From assembly GCF_025336545.1 (NCBI RefSeq), contig NZ_JAODBU010000003.1, positions 248,001 through 312,000 on the forward strand: a stretch of 64,000 bases of DNA, given 5' to 3'. Source of the stretch: Eubacterium_U album (GTDB taxonomy: Bacteria > Bacillota > Clostridia > Lachnospirales > Lachnospiraceae). A program made the position numbers and the translations under genes. This document shows, in pieces, positions 33,687-42,782 of this stretch. Within the stretch, counting starts at the first letter, position 1. Each line of letters begins with the position of its first letter. The notes under the pieces are model-generated. The model made no database searches. It was not told the DNA's origin and worked only from the letters and a program-made list of their open reading frames with translations.

Positions 33687-34082
33687 ATGCAGATAGAAAT
33701 GTTAAAAAGCAAGATACACCGTGCAACAGTAAAACAGGCAGAATTAGATTATGTAGGAAGCATAACAATTGATGAGGATTTATTAGATGCAGCAGGAATT
33801 TTAGAATATGAAAAAGTTCAGATTGCTGACGTAGATAATGGAAATAGATTTGAAACTTATGCAATTGCCGGTGAACGCGGTTCAGGAATGATTTGCTTAA
33901 ATGGAGCAGCAGCACATTGTGTATCATTAGGCGATAAGGTAATTATTATGTGTTATGCACAGATGACACCTGAGGAAGTTAAAGAAAACAAGCCAAAGGT
34001 TGTTTTCGTAGATGATGACAACAAAATTACAAGACTTACAAATTACGAAAAACATGGAAGATTATTTGACTTGGAAAAATAG
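33687..34082 (+). CDS. panD: Aspartate 1-decarboxylase (proenzyme)
   Basis: PanD makes beta-alanine from aspartate using a pyruvoyl group formed by self-cleavage. The cleavage site is the G24-S25 bond in LDYVGSITID, at the same numbering as in the well-studied enzyme. Other family parts are KSKIHRATV, GERGSGMICLNGAAA and GDKVIIMCYA. 131 residues is normal. GGAAGG precedes the ATG. The last ten codons (KHGRLFDLEK, stop) are imperfectly repeated twice downstream. Confidence 0.96.
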   Translation: MQIEMLKSKIHRATVKQAELDYVGSITIDEDLLDAAGILEYEKVQIADVDNGNRFETYAIAGERGSGMICLNGAAAHCVSLGDKVIIMCYAQMTPEEVKENKPKVVFVDDDNKITRLTNYEKHGRLFDLEK

Positions 34083-34083
34083 A

Positions 34084-34153
34084 AAACATGGGAGATTGCC
34101 TGATTTAGAAAAATAGGATAAAATAGGGAAGAATATTTGATTTAGAAAAATAG
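34084..34153 (+). repeat. Two degraded copies of the panD 3' end
   Basis: 34084-34116 reads KHGRLPDLEK and stop in its own frame, and 34127-34153 reads GRIFDLEK and stop. Both copies match the end of panD (34050-34082). The spacing (34 and 37 bases) puts them out of frame with panD, so they are untranslated remnants of tandem duplication between panD and coaBC. Confidence 0.75.
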
Positions 34154-34163
34154 GAGAACCGTT

Positions 34164-35354
34164 ATGTTAAAAGGAAAAACAGTAGTGTTAGGCGTAACAG
34201 GAAGCATAGCAGCGTACAAAATTGCAAGCTTGGCGAGTGCTTTAGTAAAACTTCATGCAGATGTAAATGTTATAATGACTAAAAATGCAACAAATTTTAT
34301 AAATCCTATTACATTTGAATCGCTTACGGGAACAAAATGCCTTGTAGATACATTTGACAGAAATTTTGAATTTCAGGTTGAACATGTGTCATTAGCACAG
34401 AAAGCGGATATATTTATGGTGGCTCCTGCCAGTGCAAATGTAATTGGAAAGATTGCAAATGGTATTGCGGATGATATGCTTACGACAACAATTATGGCAG
34501 CAAAATGTCCTAAATATATTTCTCCTGCAATGAACACGAATATGTTTGAAAATCCTATTGTTCAGGACAATCTTAAAAAACTAAAGGATTATGGCTATGA
34601 AGTTATTGAACCGGCAGTAGGATATCTTGCATGTGGAACTACCGGCAGTGGAAAAATGCCTGAACCTGAAGTGCTTCTTTCATATATTATGAAAGAACTA
34701 GCATTTGAAAAAGATTTGAAAGGCAAAAAGATTTTAGTTACTGCGGGTCCTACGAAAGAAAAAATTGATCCTGTTCGTTTCATCAGCAATCATTCTACAG
34801 GAAAGATGGGTTATGCAATTGCAAAAAATGCAATGCTTAGAGGTGCAGATGTAACTTTGGTTAGTGGACATACTTCTATAGAAAAACCTGATTTTGTTAA
34901 AGTTGTGGATGTCGAAAGTGCACAGGATATGTACGAAGCAGTAGCAGCTGAATTTGACAATCAGGATATTCTCATAATGAGTGCGGCAGTTGCCGATTAT
35001 CGTCCGGTTAATCCTGCGGATAACAAGATTAAGAAAAAAGAAGGAGATTCTTCAATAGAATTAGAGAGAACAACGGACATCATTGGAACGCTTGCTCCTA
35101 AAAAGAAAAATCAGTTTGTATGTGGCTTTTCCATGGAAACTGAAAATATGCTTGAAAATTCAAAAGCAAAACTTGAAAGGAAAAATCTCGACATGATTGT
35201 TGCAAACAACTTAAAAGTTAAAGGTGCCGGATTTGGAACAGACACAAACATAGTAACAATTATTACTAAGGATGAAGTAAAAGAGTTGCCAATTATGTCT
35301 AAAGACGAGGTAGCAAATGCTTTGCTTAATGAAATAGTTAAAAAACAGAAATGA
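34164..35354 (+). CDS. coaBC: Bifunctional phosphopantothenoylcysteine decarboxylase/phosphopantothenate-cysteine ligase
   Basis: The 396-residue fusion carries the flavin-dependent CoaC domain (GVTGSIAAYKIASL, catalytic histidine in VEHVSLAQ, APASANVIGK, and the cysteine loop GYLACGTTGSGKM) followed by the CoaB ligase domain (VTAGPTKEKIDPVRFISNHS, MGYAIAKNA, DILIMSAAVADYRP). Together they turn phosphopantothenate into phosphopantetheine. Last gene of the pan operon, ended by a symmetric terminator. Confidence 0.95.
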   Translation: MLKGKTVVLGVTGSIAAYKIASLASALVKLHADVNVIMTKNATNFINPITFESLTGTKCLVDTFDRNFEFQVEHVSLAQKADIFMVAPASANVIGKIANGIADDMLTTTIMAAKCPKYISPAMNTNMFENPIVQDNLKKLKDYGYEVIEPAVGYLACGTTGSGKMPEPEVLLSYIMKELAFEKDLKGKKILVTAGPTKEKIDPVRFISNHSTGKMGYAIAKNAMLRGADVTLVSGHTSIEKPDFVKVVDVESAQDMYEAVAAEFDNQDILIMSAAVADYRPVNPADNKIKKKEGDSSIELERTTDIIGTLAPKKKNQFVCGFSMETENMLENSKAKLERKNLDMIVANNLKVKGAGFGTDTNIVTIITKDEVKELPIMSKDEVANALLNEIVKKQK

Positions 35355-35422
35355 AAATAAACATATTTCAGACAAAATACTTTTAGTGTTAATACGAAAG
35401 GTATTTTTATGAATTGAAACAA

Positions 35423-35466
35423 ACAACGGGTAAATAGCTTGACTGGCTATTTACCCGTTGTTTTAT
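35423..35466. terminator. Bidirectional terminator between coaBC and the phospholipase C-like gene
   Basis: Sixteen-base perfect arms (35423-35438 and 35446-35461) around a seven-base loop, followed by TTTTATTTATTTT on the plus strand. Confidence 0.88.
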
Positions 35467-35471
35467 TTATT

Positions 35472-36278
35472 TTAATTAAGCCTGTTACCGTTAAAGTCAT
35501 AATGGAATCTTGGTGACAAAGCAACTGAACCGGACAATACTTTTCTGTAGTTTTTTATAAGTGATACAGCCACAGGAACAGAATCTCTTAACATTTTTTC
35601 TAATTCAATTGTATTTTTACGACATTTCTTATTTGCCTCAGGTTCAATCATGTGACCTTTAAAAGATTTATAATGAAATGTTCCACGCATGAGAATGTCA
35701 ATTATTTTTTGCTTTGGCTTTCTAGGAGCAACAAATAAATGCTTAATAAGTCGCATCCATCGCATGCATTTATGTGAAGCAATTGTTGAAAGTCCTTTAT
35801 AAAATACAGCAGCACTTTTGGCGGTGGCATAATCTGTAGAAACAAGTTTGTGCATTGGGTAGCGTTCAGGTTTAAAACCATCTTTTGAAAGCAAAAGATT
35901 CTCCAAATCACCTTCAATTTCTATGTGACCGCAACCTGTTTCATTCATACTTAAATTAACATAGGGATGACAAATGCTGTCCAATGTAAAATGGCATATA
36001 AATCCCATGATATAACTGAATTCTGCACTGTGAATTCCATATTTATGTACTACATCAATGGAATTAAGCATAAATGTGTAAGCATCGGATTTGTGAAGTT
36101 TAACACCATATTGGTTGATTTTGTTCATTGAAAAGGCTCTGTAGAAAAATAGATAATCAGGGCCCTGAAGTCCAAGTCTGAATGAATTTGGATATCTTCT
36201 GATAATTTCTTTATATTCAACGGGCAAATTTTTAATTACAAGTTTGCCAAATTTGTTATGAGCATATAATGAGGGCAT
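35472..36278 (-). CDS. Zinc-dependent phospholipase C-like protein
   Basis: The 268-residue protein matches the zinc-dependent phospholipase C/S1-P1-like helical fold used for uncharacterised Firmicute proteins: early MPSLYAHNKFGKLV histidine, RLGLQGPDYLFFY, and GFICHFTLDSICHPYVN, with several metal-binding histidines and aspartates. No signal peptide is evident, so an intracellular role is likely and the activity is unproven. The ATG has AAGAAGGAGG upstream. Its 5' leader holds a copy of repeat family 2. Confidence 0.78.
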   Translation of the reverse strand: MPSLYAHNKFGKLVIKNLPVEYKEIIRRYPNSFRLGLQGPDYLFFYRAFSMNKINQYGVKLHKSDAYTFMLNSIDVVHKYGIHSAEFSYIMGFICHFTLDSICHPYVNLSMNETGCGHIEIEGDLENLLLSKDGFKPERYPMHKLVSTDYATAKSAAVFYKGLSTIASHKCMRWMRLIKHLFVAPRKPKQKIIDILMRGTFHYKSFKGHMIEPEANKKCRKNTIELEKMLRDSVPVAVSLIKNYRKVLSGSVALSPRFHYDFNGNRLN

Positions 36279-36390
36279 AGTAATTCCTCCTTCTTAAGTA
36301 TAAAACTTTTGTATAAATTCTTCTGTAGTTAGCCGTACCAAGTTTTTTCACCCGCGTATGAGTAAACTCAAGTGGGCTTAGAAACTCCAA

Positions 36391-36438
36391 CGTTGATACC
36401 TACGGATTGTTTCGTGCTACGCACTCTTTACCCTAGCC
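36391..36438 (-). repeat. Leader repeat family 2, copy A (5' of the phospholipase C-like gene)
   Basis: Read on the minus strand it contains GAGTGCGTAGCACG, ACAATCCGTAGG and TATCAACG, matching copies at 50313-50366 and 53209-53262. GTGC-GTA-GCAC forms a small stem. It lacks the outer-stem strand seen in the other copies. It is in sense orientation about 110 bases before the start codon. The rest of 36279-36480 shows no gene. Confidence 0.8.
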
Positions 36439-36614
36439 TCGTATAATTTTATTTTAGCACAAATTAAAAAAAAAATAACATTATGAATATTAAATTTTCA
36501 TTAATAATGTATTACTCAATAAAAAAGTTACAGAATTTGACTATTGCAAATTGTGCAAAAGGGTGTTATCATCATAACAGAACGTATGTTCGACAGAAAG
36601 GCGGTGACACATAC

Positions 36615-38069
36615 ATGGATAGCATGGAATTGAGTAATAAATCAGACGTAATTAGTATTGACAATTTAAGTAAAGAGCTTAATGATGCTACATATAATAA
36701 AACCAGCGTTATTGATGACAGTAAATTTAATACAGATTCCGTGGAAGTTAATGTTACTCATAATCTTAGCATGTCAGAGAAGTTAAGAATATTGACAGAT
36801 GCTGCCAAGTACGATGTGGCGTGTACAAGTAGTGGCGTCGACAGAAGCAATAAGGGAAGTGGACTTGGAGATACTCATGCGTGTGGAATATGTCATACAT
36901 TTGCGGCGGATGGAAGATGTGTGTCACTACTTAAGATATTATTTACTAATGAGTGTATATATGATTGCAAGTATTGTGTTAACAGAGTTTCTAATGATGT
37001 GCCGAGGACAACATTTACACCTGATGAAGTTTGTAAATTAACCATAGAGTTTTATAGAAGAAATTATATAGAAGGGCTATTTTTGAGCTCGGGAATAGTT
37101 AAGAATCCTAATCATACAATGTCACTTATTTATGAAGCAATTTGGAAATTGAGAAATATACATCATTTTTATGGCTATATACATGTAAAAGTAATTCCGG
37201 GTACATCACCTGAAATTATTGAAAAATTGGGTTTTCTTGTTGATAGAATGAGTGCCAACTTAGAATTGCCAACGCAGGAAAGCCTTTCTGAACTTGCACC
37301 GAACAAGCATCATAAGAATATAATTACACCCATGAAACAGATTAAAGATGGAATGGGTCATTTGCTTCCGGGGAAGAATGACGGATATTATTATCCAATG
37401 AAATATGGAGGTTATAAGAGTTCTAAATTTGTCCCGGCAGGGCAGAGCACTCAGATGATTATTGGAGCAACAAGAGAAACAGATTACCAGATATTAAATG
37501 TAACAGCTACATTGTATGAGAAGTTTAAACTTAAGAGAGTGTTTTATTCAGGATTTGTAGATGTGAATCATAATATAGAGGCACCATCTTTGGGAGGTCA
37601 TAGCATTTTACTTAGAGAACATAGATTGTATCAGGCGGATTGGCTGTTAAGATATTATGGCTTTACGGCAGGTGAATTATTAAGCAAAGAGAAGCCTAAT
37701 TTTAATATGGCGTTAGATCCTAAATGCGACTGGGCTATTAATCATATAGAACAGTTCCCTGTGGAGATTATGAGGGCAGATTATTATACGTTGTTAAGAG
37801 TTCCGGGAATTGGTGTAAAGTCTGCAAAACGAATTGTGTCAGCAAGACGATATGGTAAGTTGGAGTTTTCTAATTTAAAGAAGATGGGTGTTGTATTAAA
37901 AAGAGCAGCATTTTTTATAACATGTAACGGAAAGACAATGATGCCTCTTAATATGAATCAGGATTATATAGCACGTTCAATAGCGGATAGTGACAGAAAG
38001 AATACTTATGCCATTGATAATAATATTACTTATACGCAGATGAATATATTTGATATGGGGGTGAACTGA
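36615..38069 (+). CDS. Radical SAM protein, putative DNA modification/repair type
   Basis: The protein of about 484 residues has the radical SAM iron-sulfur motif ECIYDCKYC (C114, C118, C121 from this start), additional upstream cysteines (CGICHTFAADGRC) and a C-terminal helix-hairpin-helix DNA-binding motif (LLRVPGIGVKSAKRIVSARR, about 393-412). It matches the family described as 'putative DNA modification/repair radical SAM protein', whose partner is the DUF4130 protein encoded next. No activity is established. The ATG at 36615 is preferred because GGCGGTGA lies upstream; the frame runs open to 36483 without a site. Confidence 0.82.
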   Translation: MDSMELSNKSDVISIDNLSKELNDATYNKTSVIDDSKFNTDSVEVNVTHNLSMSEKLRILTDAAKYDVACTSSGVDRSNKGSGLGDTHACGICHTFAADGRCVSLLKILFTNECIYDCKYCVNRVSNDVPRTTFTPDEVCKLTIEFYRRNYIEGLFLSSGIVKNPNHTMSLIYEAIWKLRNIHHFYGYIHVKVIPGTSPEIIEKLGFLVDRMSANLELPTQESLSELAPNKHHKNIITPMKQIKDGMGHLLPGKNDGYYYPMKYGGYKSSKFVPAGQSTQMIIGATRETDYQILNVTATLYEKFKLKRVFYSGFVDVNHNIEAPSLGGHSILLREHRLYQADWLLRYYGFTAGELLSKEKPNFNMALDPKCDWAINHIEQFPVEIMRADYYTLLRVPGIGVKSAKRIVSARRYGKLEFSNLKKMGVVLKRAAFFITCNGKTMMPLNMNQDYIARSIADSDRKNTYAIDNNITYTQMNIFDMGVN

Positions 38070-38833
38070 TGAATGAATTTAAGGAAATAACTCTTGTATG
38101 TGATGACTCATTTGATGGAATTATGACTGCTGTATATGACGGATGGGTTTTAATGCTTAAGGGTAATAAAGTAAAGATTTATCCGGGAGATGATTATGCA
38201 TATGAGTTGTTTTGTGAGAACATTAATTGTAAGACTAACGTAAAGAAGGCAATTAGTGTTGCACAGGCAATTCAGCAGAAGATATCGGTTGAAGCATATG
38301 AATATGTTTTCAGGGCAGCACATCATTATGATAAGAATCGCGGGAATGCTATTTTGGAATTCCTTAAAGTGGGATTTAGAGCAGGTAGTAGAACTACTAA
38401 GATGCTTAGTGAAAATAGAGTAATGACCGTAATGGAATTGGCAAGAAAAGTTTCTAATGAGGCGAATGTATTCAGAGAAATATTAAGATTTAAAGAAATT
38501 AACGGTAAATTTTTATTTGGCACAATAAGTCCTAAGTGTGATGTTTTACTATTAATTGAGAATCATTTTACATGCAGATATCCTGAAGAAAACTGGATTA
38601 TATATGATGATATTAGAAAAAAAGCGCTAGTTCACAGGTATAAAAGTGAAACAATAGTTGTATCCGGAGAAGAGCTAGATAGAGTGATTGATCAGATTGA
38701 TATAGATGATGATTATGAGGAATTGTGGAAAGTATTTTTTGATGCGATAGCGATAGAAGAGAGAAGAAATGAAAAGTGTCAGATGAGACACGTCCCTAAA
38801 TGGTATAGAAAACATATGAATGAATTTAATTAA
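38069..38833 (+). CDS. DUF4130-type DNA metabolism protein, partner of the radical SAM protein
   Basis: The 254-residue product matches the DUF4130/TIGR03915 family: CDDSFDGIMTAVYDGW at the N-terminus, then AAHHYDKNRGNAILEFLKVG, FREILRFKEINGKFLFGTIS and the H/R-rich ending. In some genomes the same domain is fused to a uracil-DNA-glycosylase-like domain, which is absent here. The ATG overlaps the radical SAM stop codon (TGATG), so the two are co-translated and likely act together on DNA or nucleotides. Confidence 0.8.
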   Translation: MNEFKEITLVCDDSFDGIMTAVYDGWVLMLKGNKVKIYPGDDYAYELFCENINCKTNVKKAISVAQAIQQKISVEAYEYVFRAAHHYDKNRGNAILEFLKVGFRAGSRTTKMLSENRVMTVMELARKVSNEANVFREILRFKEINGKFLFGTISPKCDVLLLIENHFTCRYPEENWIIYDDIRKKALVHRYKSETIVVSGEELDRVIDQIDIDDDYEELWKVFFDAIAIEERRNEKCQMRHVPKWYRKHMNEFN

Positions 38834-38866
38834 AACATTTTTAAAGTGTACTTATTAAAAAAAAAG

Positions 38867-38875
38867 TGCTATACT
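38867..38875 (+). promoter_or_regulatory. Extended -10 promoter of purL
   Basis: TG-C-TATACT (38867-38875) forms an extended -10 box. The -35 region is weak (TGTACT). It is 67 bases before purL. Confidence 0.55.
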
Positions 38876-38888
38876 ATCGAATAAGTAT

Positions 38889-38913
38889 GGGTTATGTCGC
38901 AATGACATAATCC
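38889..38913 (+). promoter_or_regulatory. Leader hairpin of purL
   Basis: A ten-base stem (38889-38898 with 38904-38913, one G-T pair) with a five-base loop lies in the leader. No T run follows, so it is not a terminator; it may be a protein or RNA-stability site. No purine riboswitch consensus was seen. Confidence 0.5.
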
Positions 38914-38942
38914 ATAATAAAACTACTATTCAGGAGGAACTC

Positions 38943-41900
38943 ATGAGCAAGGTAAAGAGAGTTTATGTGGAAAAGAAACAGCCATATGCTGTTAAAGCCA
39001 AGGAACTTACAGAGGATATCAAGGGTTATTTAGGAATCAACACATTGGATGCCGTAAGAGTTTTAGTAAGATATGATGTTGAGAATTTATCTGAAGACAC
39101 TTATAAGAAAGCATTAACAACAGTATTTTCTGAACCACCGGTTGATAATGTTTATGAAGAAAATTTTCCGTTTAACGAAACAGACAGAATTTTTAGCGTG
39201 GAATATTTGCCGGGACAGTTTGATCAGAGAGCTGATTCTGCAGAACAGTGTGTTAAGTTTTTAAATGAAGACGAGAAGCCTGTAATTAAAAGTGCAACAA
39301 CATATGTTTTAGAAGGACATATGAGTGATGAACAGTTTGAACAGGTTAAGTCATATTGTATTAACCCTGTAGATTCAAGAGAAACAGGTTTAGAAAAACC
39401 TGAAACACTTGTAACAGAATTTGAAGAACCTGCAGATGTTATTATATTCGATGGCTTTAAGGATATGGAGGAAGCACCACTTAAAGAATTATATGATTCT
39501 TTAGGACTTGCTATGACATTTAAAGATTTTCTTCACATTCAGAATTATTACAAGAATGAAGAAGACAGAGATCCTTCAATAACAGAAATAAGAGTATTAG
39601 ATACATATTGGTCAGATCATTGCCGTCATACAACATTTAATACAGAACTTACAGATGTTACATTTGATGATGGATATTTTAATAGTCCACTTGTTAAGAC
39701 ATACGAAGAGTATATGGAAACAAGAGAAAGTGTTTTCAAGGGTAGAAAGGACAAGTTTGTCTGCTTTATGGATTTAGCACTTATGGCTATGCGTAAGTTA
39801 AAGATGGAAGGTAAATTAGACGACCAGGAAGAATCAGATGAAATAAATGCATGTAGTATTGTTGTGCCTGTAGAAGTTGACGGCAAGGAAGAAGAATGGC
39901 TTGTTAACTTTAAGAATGAAACACACAACCATCCTACAGAAATTGAACCATTTGGTGGCGCTGCAACATGTTTAGGTGGAGCAATCAGAGATCCATTGTC
40001 AGGACGTACATATGTATATCAGGCAATGCGTGTAACAGGTGCAGCTGATCCAACTAAGTCAATGAGCGAAACTTTAAAGGGTAAATTACCACAGAAGAAG
40101 ATTGTTCAGGGAGCAGCTAATGGATATAGTTCATATGGTAACCAGATTGGTCTTGCAACAGGATATGTTAAGGAAATTTATCATCCTGATTATGTTGCTA
40201 AGAGAATGGAAATCGGTGCGGTTATGGGAGCAGCTCCTAGACGTGCAGTACAGAGATTAAATTCTGACCCGGGTGACATTATTATCTTATTAGGTGGTAG
40301 AACAGGAAGAGACGGTTGTGGTGGAGCAACAGGTTCTTCAAAGATTCATACAGAACAGTCAATTGAAAGCTGTGGAGCAGAAGTTCAGAAGGGTAATGCA
40401 CCTACAGAACGTAAATTACAGAGATTGTTCAGACGTGAAGAAGTAAGTTATTTAATTAAGAAATGTAATGACTTTGGTGCAGGTGGTGTATCTGTTGCTA
40501 TAGGTGAATTAGCAGACGGATTACATGTAAACCTCGATAAAGTAACTAAGAAATATGCAGGTCTTGATGGTACGGAAATTGCAATTTCAGAATCACAGGA
40601 AAGAATGGCAGTTGTTGTAGATCCTAAAGATGTAGAACAGTTCTTAAAATATGCTAATGAAGAAAATCTTGAAGCAACAGAAGTAGCATATGTAACAGAA
40701 GAACCTAGACTTGTATTAGAATGGAGAGGAAAAGAGATAGTTAATATTTCAAGAGCATTCCTCGATACAAACGGAGCTCATCAGGAAACAACAGTAGAAG
40801 TTGAAATGCCGGATGAAGATAAGAACTTCTTCAAGAAACCTCAGGTTGATGATGTTAAGGAAAAATGGTTAGAAACATTATCAGATTTAAATGAGTGTTC
40901 ACAGAAGGGATTAGTAGAAAAATTTGACGGCTCAATTGGAGCAGGTTCAGTATTTATGCCATTTGGTGGTAAATATCAGTTAACAGAAACTCAGACAATG
41001 GTAGCTAAGCTTCCTGTACTTAAAGGTAAATGCGATACAGTAACAATTATGAGTTACGGATTTGATCCATATCTTTCAAGTTGGAGCCCATACCATGGTG
41101 CAATTTATGCAGTAGTAGATTCTGTAGCTAAGGTAGTTGCAACAGGTGGTGATTATAAGAAGATTAGATTTACATTCCAGGAATACTTCAGAAGAATGAC
41201 AGAAGATCCAAAGCGTTGGAGCCAGCCATTTGCAGCACTTCTTGGTGCATATGACGCTCAGATGGGATTTGGTCTTCCATCAATCGGTGGTAAGGATAGT
41301 ATGTCAGGTACATTTAATGATATTGATGTTCCTCCAACACTTGTTTCATTTGCGGTAGATGTTGCAAAAGAAAAAGATATTATTACACCCGAATTTAAAG
41401 AAGTTGGAAGTAAGATTGTTAAATTTGAAATATGCAGAGACCAGTACGAAAAGCCAAATTACGAATGTATGATGAAGTTATATGATGCAATTCATGAAAT
41501 GATTCAGAATGGAACTATAATTTCAGCATATGCATTAGATAGTAAAGGTGTTATTCCAGCAGTAAGTAAGATGGCATTTGGTAATAAGATTGGTGTTTCT
41601 GTCAGCGGACAGATTCCTGGAGCAGATTTATTTGCACCTGGATATGGTGATATAATTGCAGAAGTACCTGCTGATAAGATTGATGATGTAAATGTAAGTT
41701 ATGTATTAATCGGTGAAACAACAGATGATGCTACACTTAAATATGGAGAAGAATCAATTTTATTAGATGATGCAATTAAGACATGGGAAAAACCACTTGA
41801 AAAAGTATTCCCAACAAGAAGTCATAAAGACACATCAGTTATCGATACTCCTGTATACGATAAAGGAAGTGTTTATGTATGCAAGAATAAGATTGCTAAA

Positions 41901-42695
41901 CCTACAGTATTTATTCCTGTATTCCCAGGAACTAACTGTGAATATGACAGTGCTAAGGCATTTGAAAATGCAGGCGCAAAAGTTATTACAAAGGTATTTA
42001 AGAATCTTACACCTGAAGATATCAGAGATTCAGTAAAAATCTTTGAAGAAAGCATTAATCAGTCACAGATTATTATGTTCCCAGGTGGATTTAGTGCAGG
42101 TGATGAACCGGATGGATCAGCTAAGTTCTTTGCTACAGCATTTAGAAATGAAAAGATTAAAGAAGCTGTTCATAAACTTTTAAATGAAAGAGATGGATTA
42201 GCACTTGGTATATGTAATGGTTTCCAGGCTTTAATTAAGCTGGGATTAGTTCCAAATGGACAGATTACAGGACAGAATGAAAATTCACCAACATTAACAT
42301 ACAACACAATTAACAGACATGTATCTAAGATGGTTTATACAAAGGTTGTGTCAAATAAATCACCTTGGTTACAGTTAGCAGAACTTGGTGGTACATATGT
42401 AAATCCTGCTTCACATGGTGAAGGAAGATTTGTTGCATCTGAAGAATGTATTAAAGAATTATTTGCTAACGGTCAGGTTGCTACTCAGTATGTAAATGAA
42501 CAGGGACAGCCTACAATGGATGAAGAATGGAATGTAAACGGTTCATATTATGCAATTGAAGGTATTACATCTCCAGACGGAAGATGCTTAGGTAAGATGG
42601 CTCATATCGAAAGAAAAGGAAACTCAGTAGCTATGAATATTTATGGCGAACAGGATCTTAAGGTATTTGAAGCCGGAGTTAAGTATTTTAAATAA
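38943..42695 (+). CDS. purL: Phosphoribosylformylglycinamidine synthase, single-chain
   Basis: PurL converts FGAR to FGAM with glutamine and ATP. The 1250-residue chain is the large single-polypeptide form: N-terminal PurS-like region, two AIR-synthase-like halves (DTYWSDHCRHTTFNTEL, KNETHNHPTEIEPFGGAAT, GGKDSMSGTF) and a C-terminal class I glutamine amidotransferase with nucleophile in ALGICNGFQALIKLG and catalytic histidine in PASHGEGRF. It has its own promoter and stands apart from the other purine genes in this window. Confidence 0.97.
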   Translation: MSKVKRVYVEKKQPYAVKAKELTEDIKGYLGINTLDAVRVLVRYDVENLSEDTYKKALTTVFSEPPVDNVYEENFPFNETDRIFSVEYLPGQFDQRADSAEQCVKFLNEDEKPVIKSATTYVLEGHMSDEQFEQVKSYCINPVDSRETGLEKPETLVTEFEEPADVIIFDGFKDMEEAPLKELYDSLGLAMTFKDFLHIQNYYKNEEDRDPSITEIRVLDTYWSDHCRHTTFNTELTDVTFDDGYFNSPLVKTYEEYMETRESVFKGRKDKFVCFMDLALMAMRKLKMEGKLDDQEESDEINACSIVVPVEVDGKEEEWLVNFKNETHNHPTEIEPFGGAATCLGGAIRDPLSGRTYVYQAMRVTGAADPTKSMSETLKGKLPQKKIVQGAANGYSSYGNQIGLATGYVKEIYHPDYVAKRMEIGAVMGAAPRRAVQRLNSDPGDIIILLGGRTGRDGCGGATGSSKIHTEQSIESCGAEVQKGNAPTERKLQRLFRREEVSYLIKKCNDFGAGGVSVAIGELADGLHVNLDKVTKKYAGLDGTEIAISESQERMAVVVDPKDVEQFLKYANEENLEATEVAYVTEEPRLVLEWRGKEIVNISRAFLDTNGAHQETTVEVEMPDEDKNFFKKPQVDDVKEKWLETLSDLNECSQKGLVEKFDGSIGAGSVFMPFGGKYQLTETQTMVAKLPVLKGKCDTVTIMSYGFDPYLSSWSPYHGAIYAVVDSVAKVVATGGDYKKIRFTFQEYFRRMTEDPKRWSQPFAALLGAYDAQMGFGLPSIGGKDSMSGTFNDIDVPPTLVSFAVDVAKEKDIITPEFKEVGSKIVKFEICRDQYEKPNYECMMKLYDAIHEMIQNGTIISAYALDSKGVIPAVSKMAFGNKIGVSVSGQIPGADLFAPGYGDIIAEVPADKIDDVNVSYVLIGETTDDATLKYGEESILLDDAIKTWEKPLEKVFPTRSHKDTSVIDTPVYDKGSVYVCKNKIAKPTVFIPVFPGTNCEYDSAKAFENAGAKVITKVFKNLTPEDIRDSVKIFEESINQSQIIMFPGGFSAGDEPDGSAKFFATAFRNEKIKEAVHKLLNERDGLALGICNGFQALIKLGLVPNGQITGQNENSPTLTYNTINRHVSKMVYTKVVSNKSPWLQLAELGGTYVNPASHGEGRFVASEECIKELFANGQVATQYVNEQGQPTMDEEWNVNGSYYAIEGITSPDGRCLGKMAHIERKGNSVAMNIYGEQDLKVFEAGVKYFK

Positions 42696-42738
42696 TAAAA
42701 ACACTTATATTGTAAATAATAAAAATAAACAAAATTAT

Positions 42739-42760
42739 GGGCCCGGAGTAATCCGGGCTC
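42739..42760 (+). other. GC-rich hairpin after purL
   Basis: GGGCCCGGA pairs with TCCGGGCTC across GTAA. There is no T run, so it is more likely an RNA-stability or processing hairpin between purL and the next gene than an intrinsic terminator. Confidence 0.5.
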
Positions 42761-42782
42761 ATATTGAAAAGGAAGATGCGAT

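Noticed and set aside
36483..36614. 44-codon extension of the radical SAM protein
   Set aside because: No start signal at 36483; a GGCGGTGA site fits the ATG at 36615.
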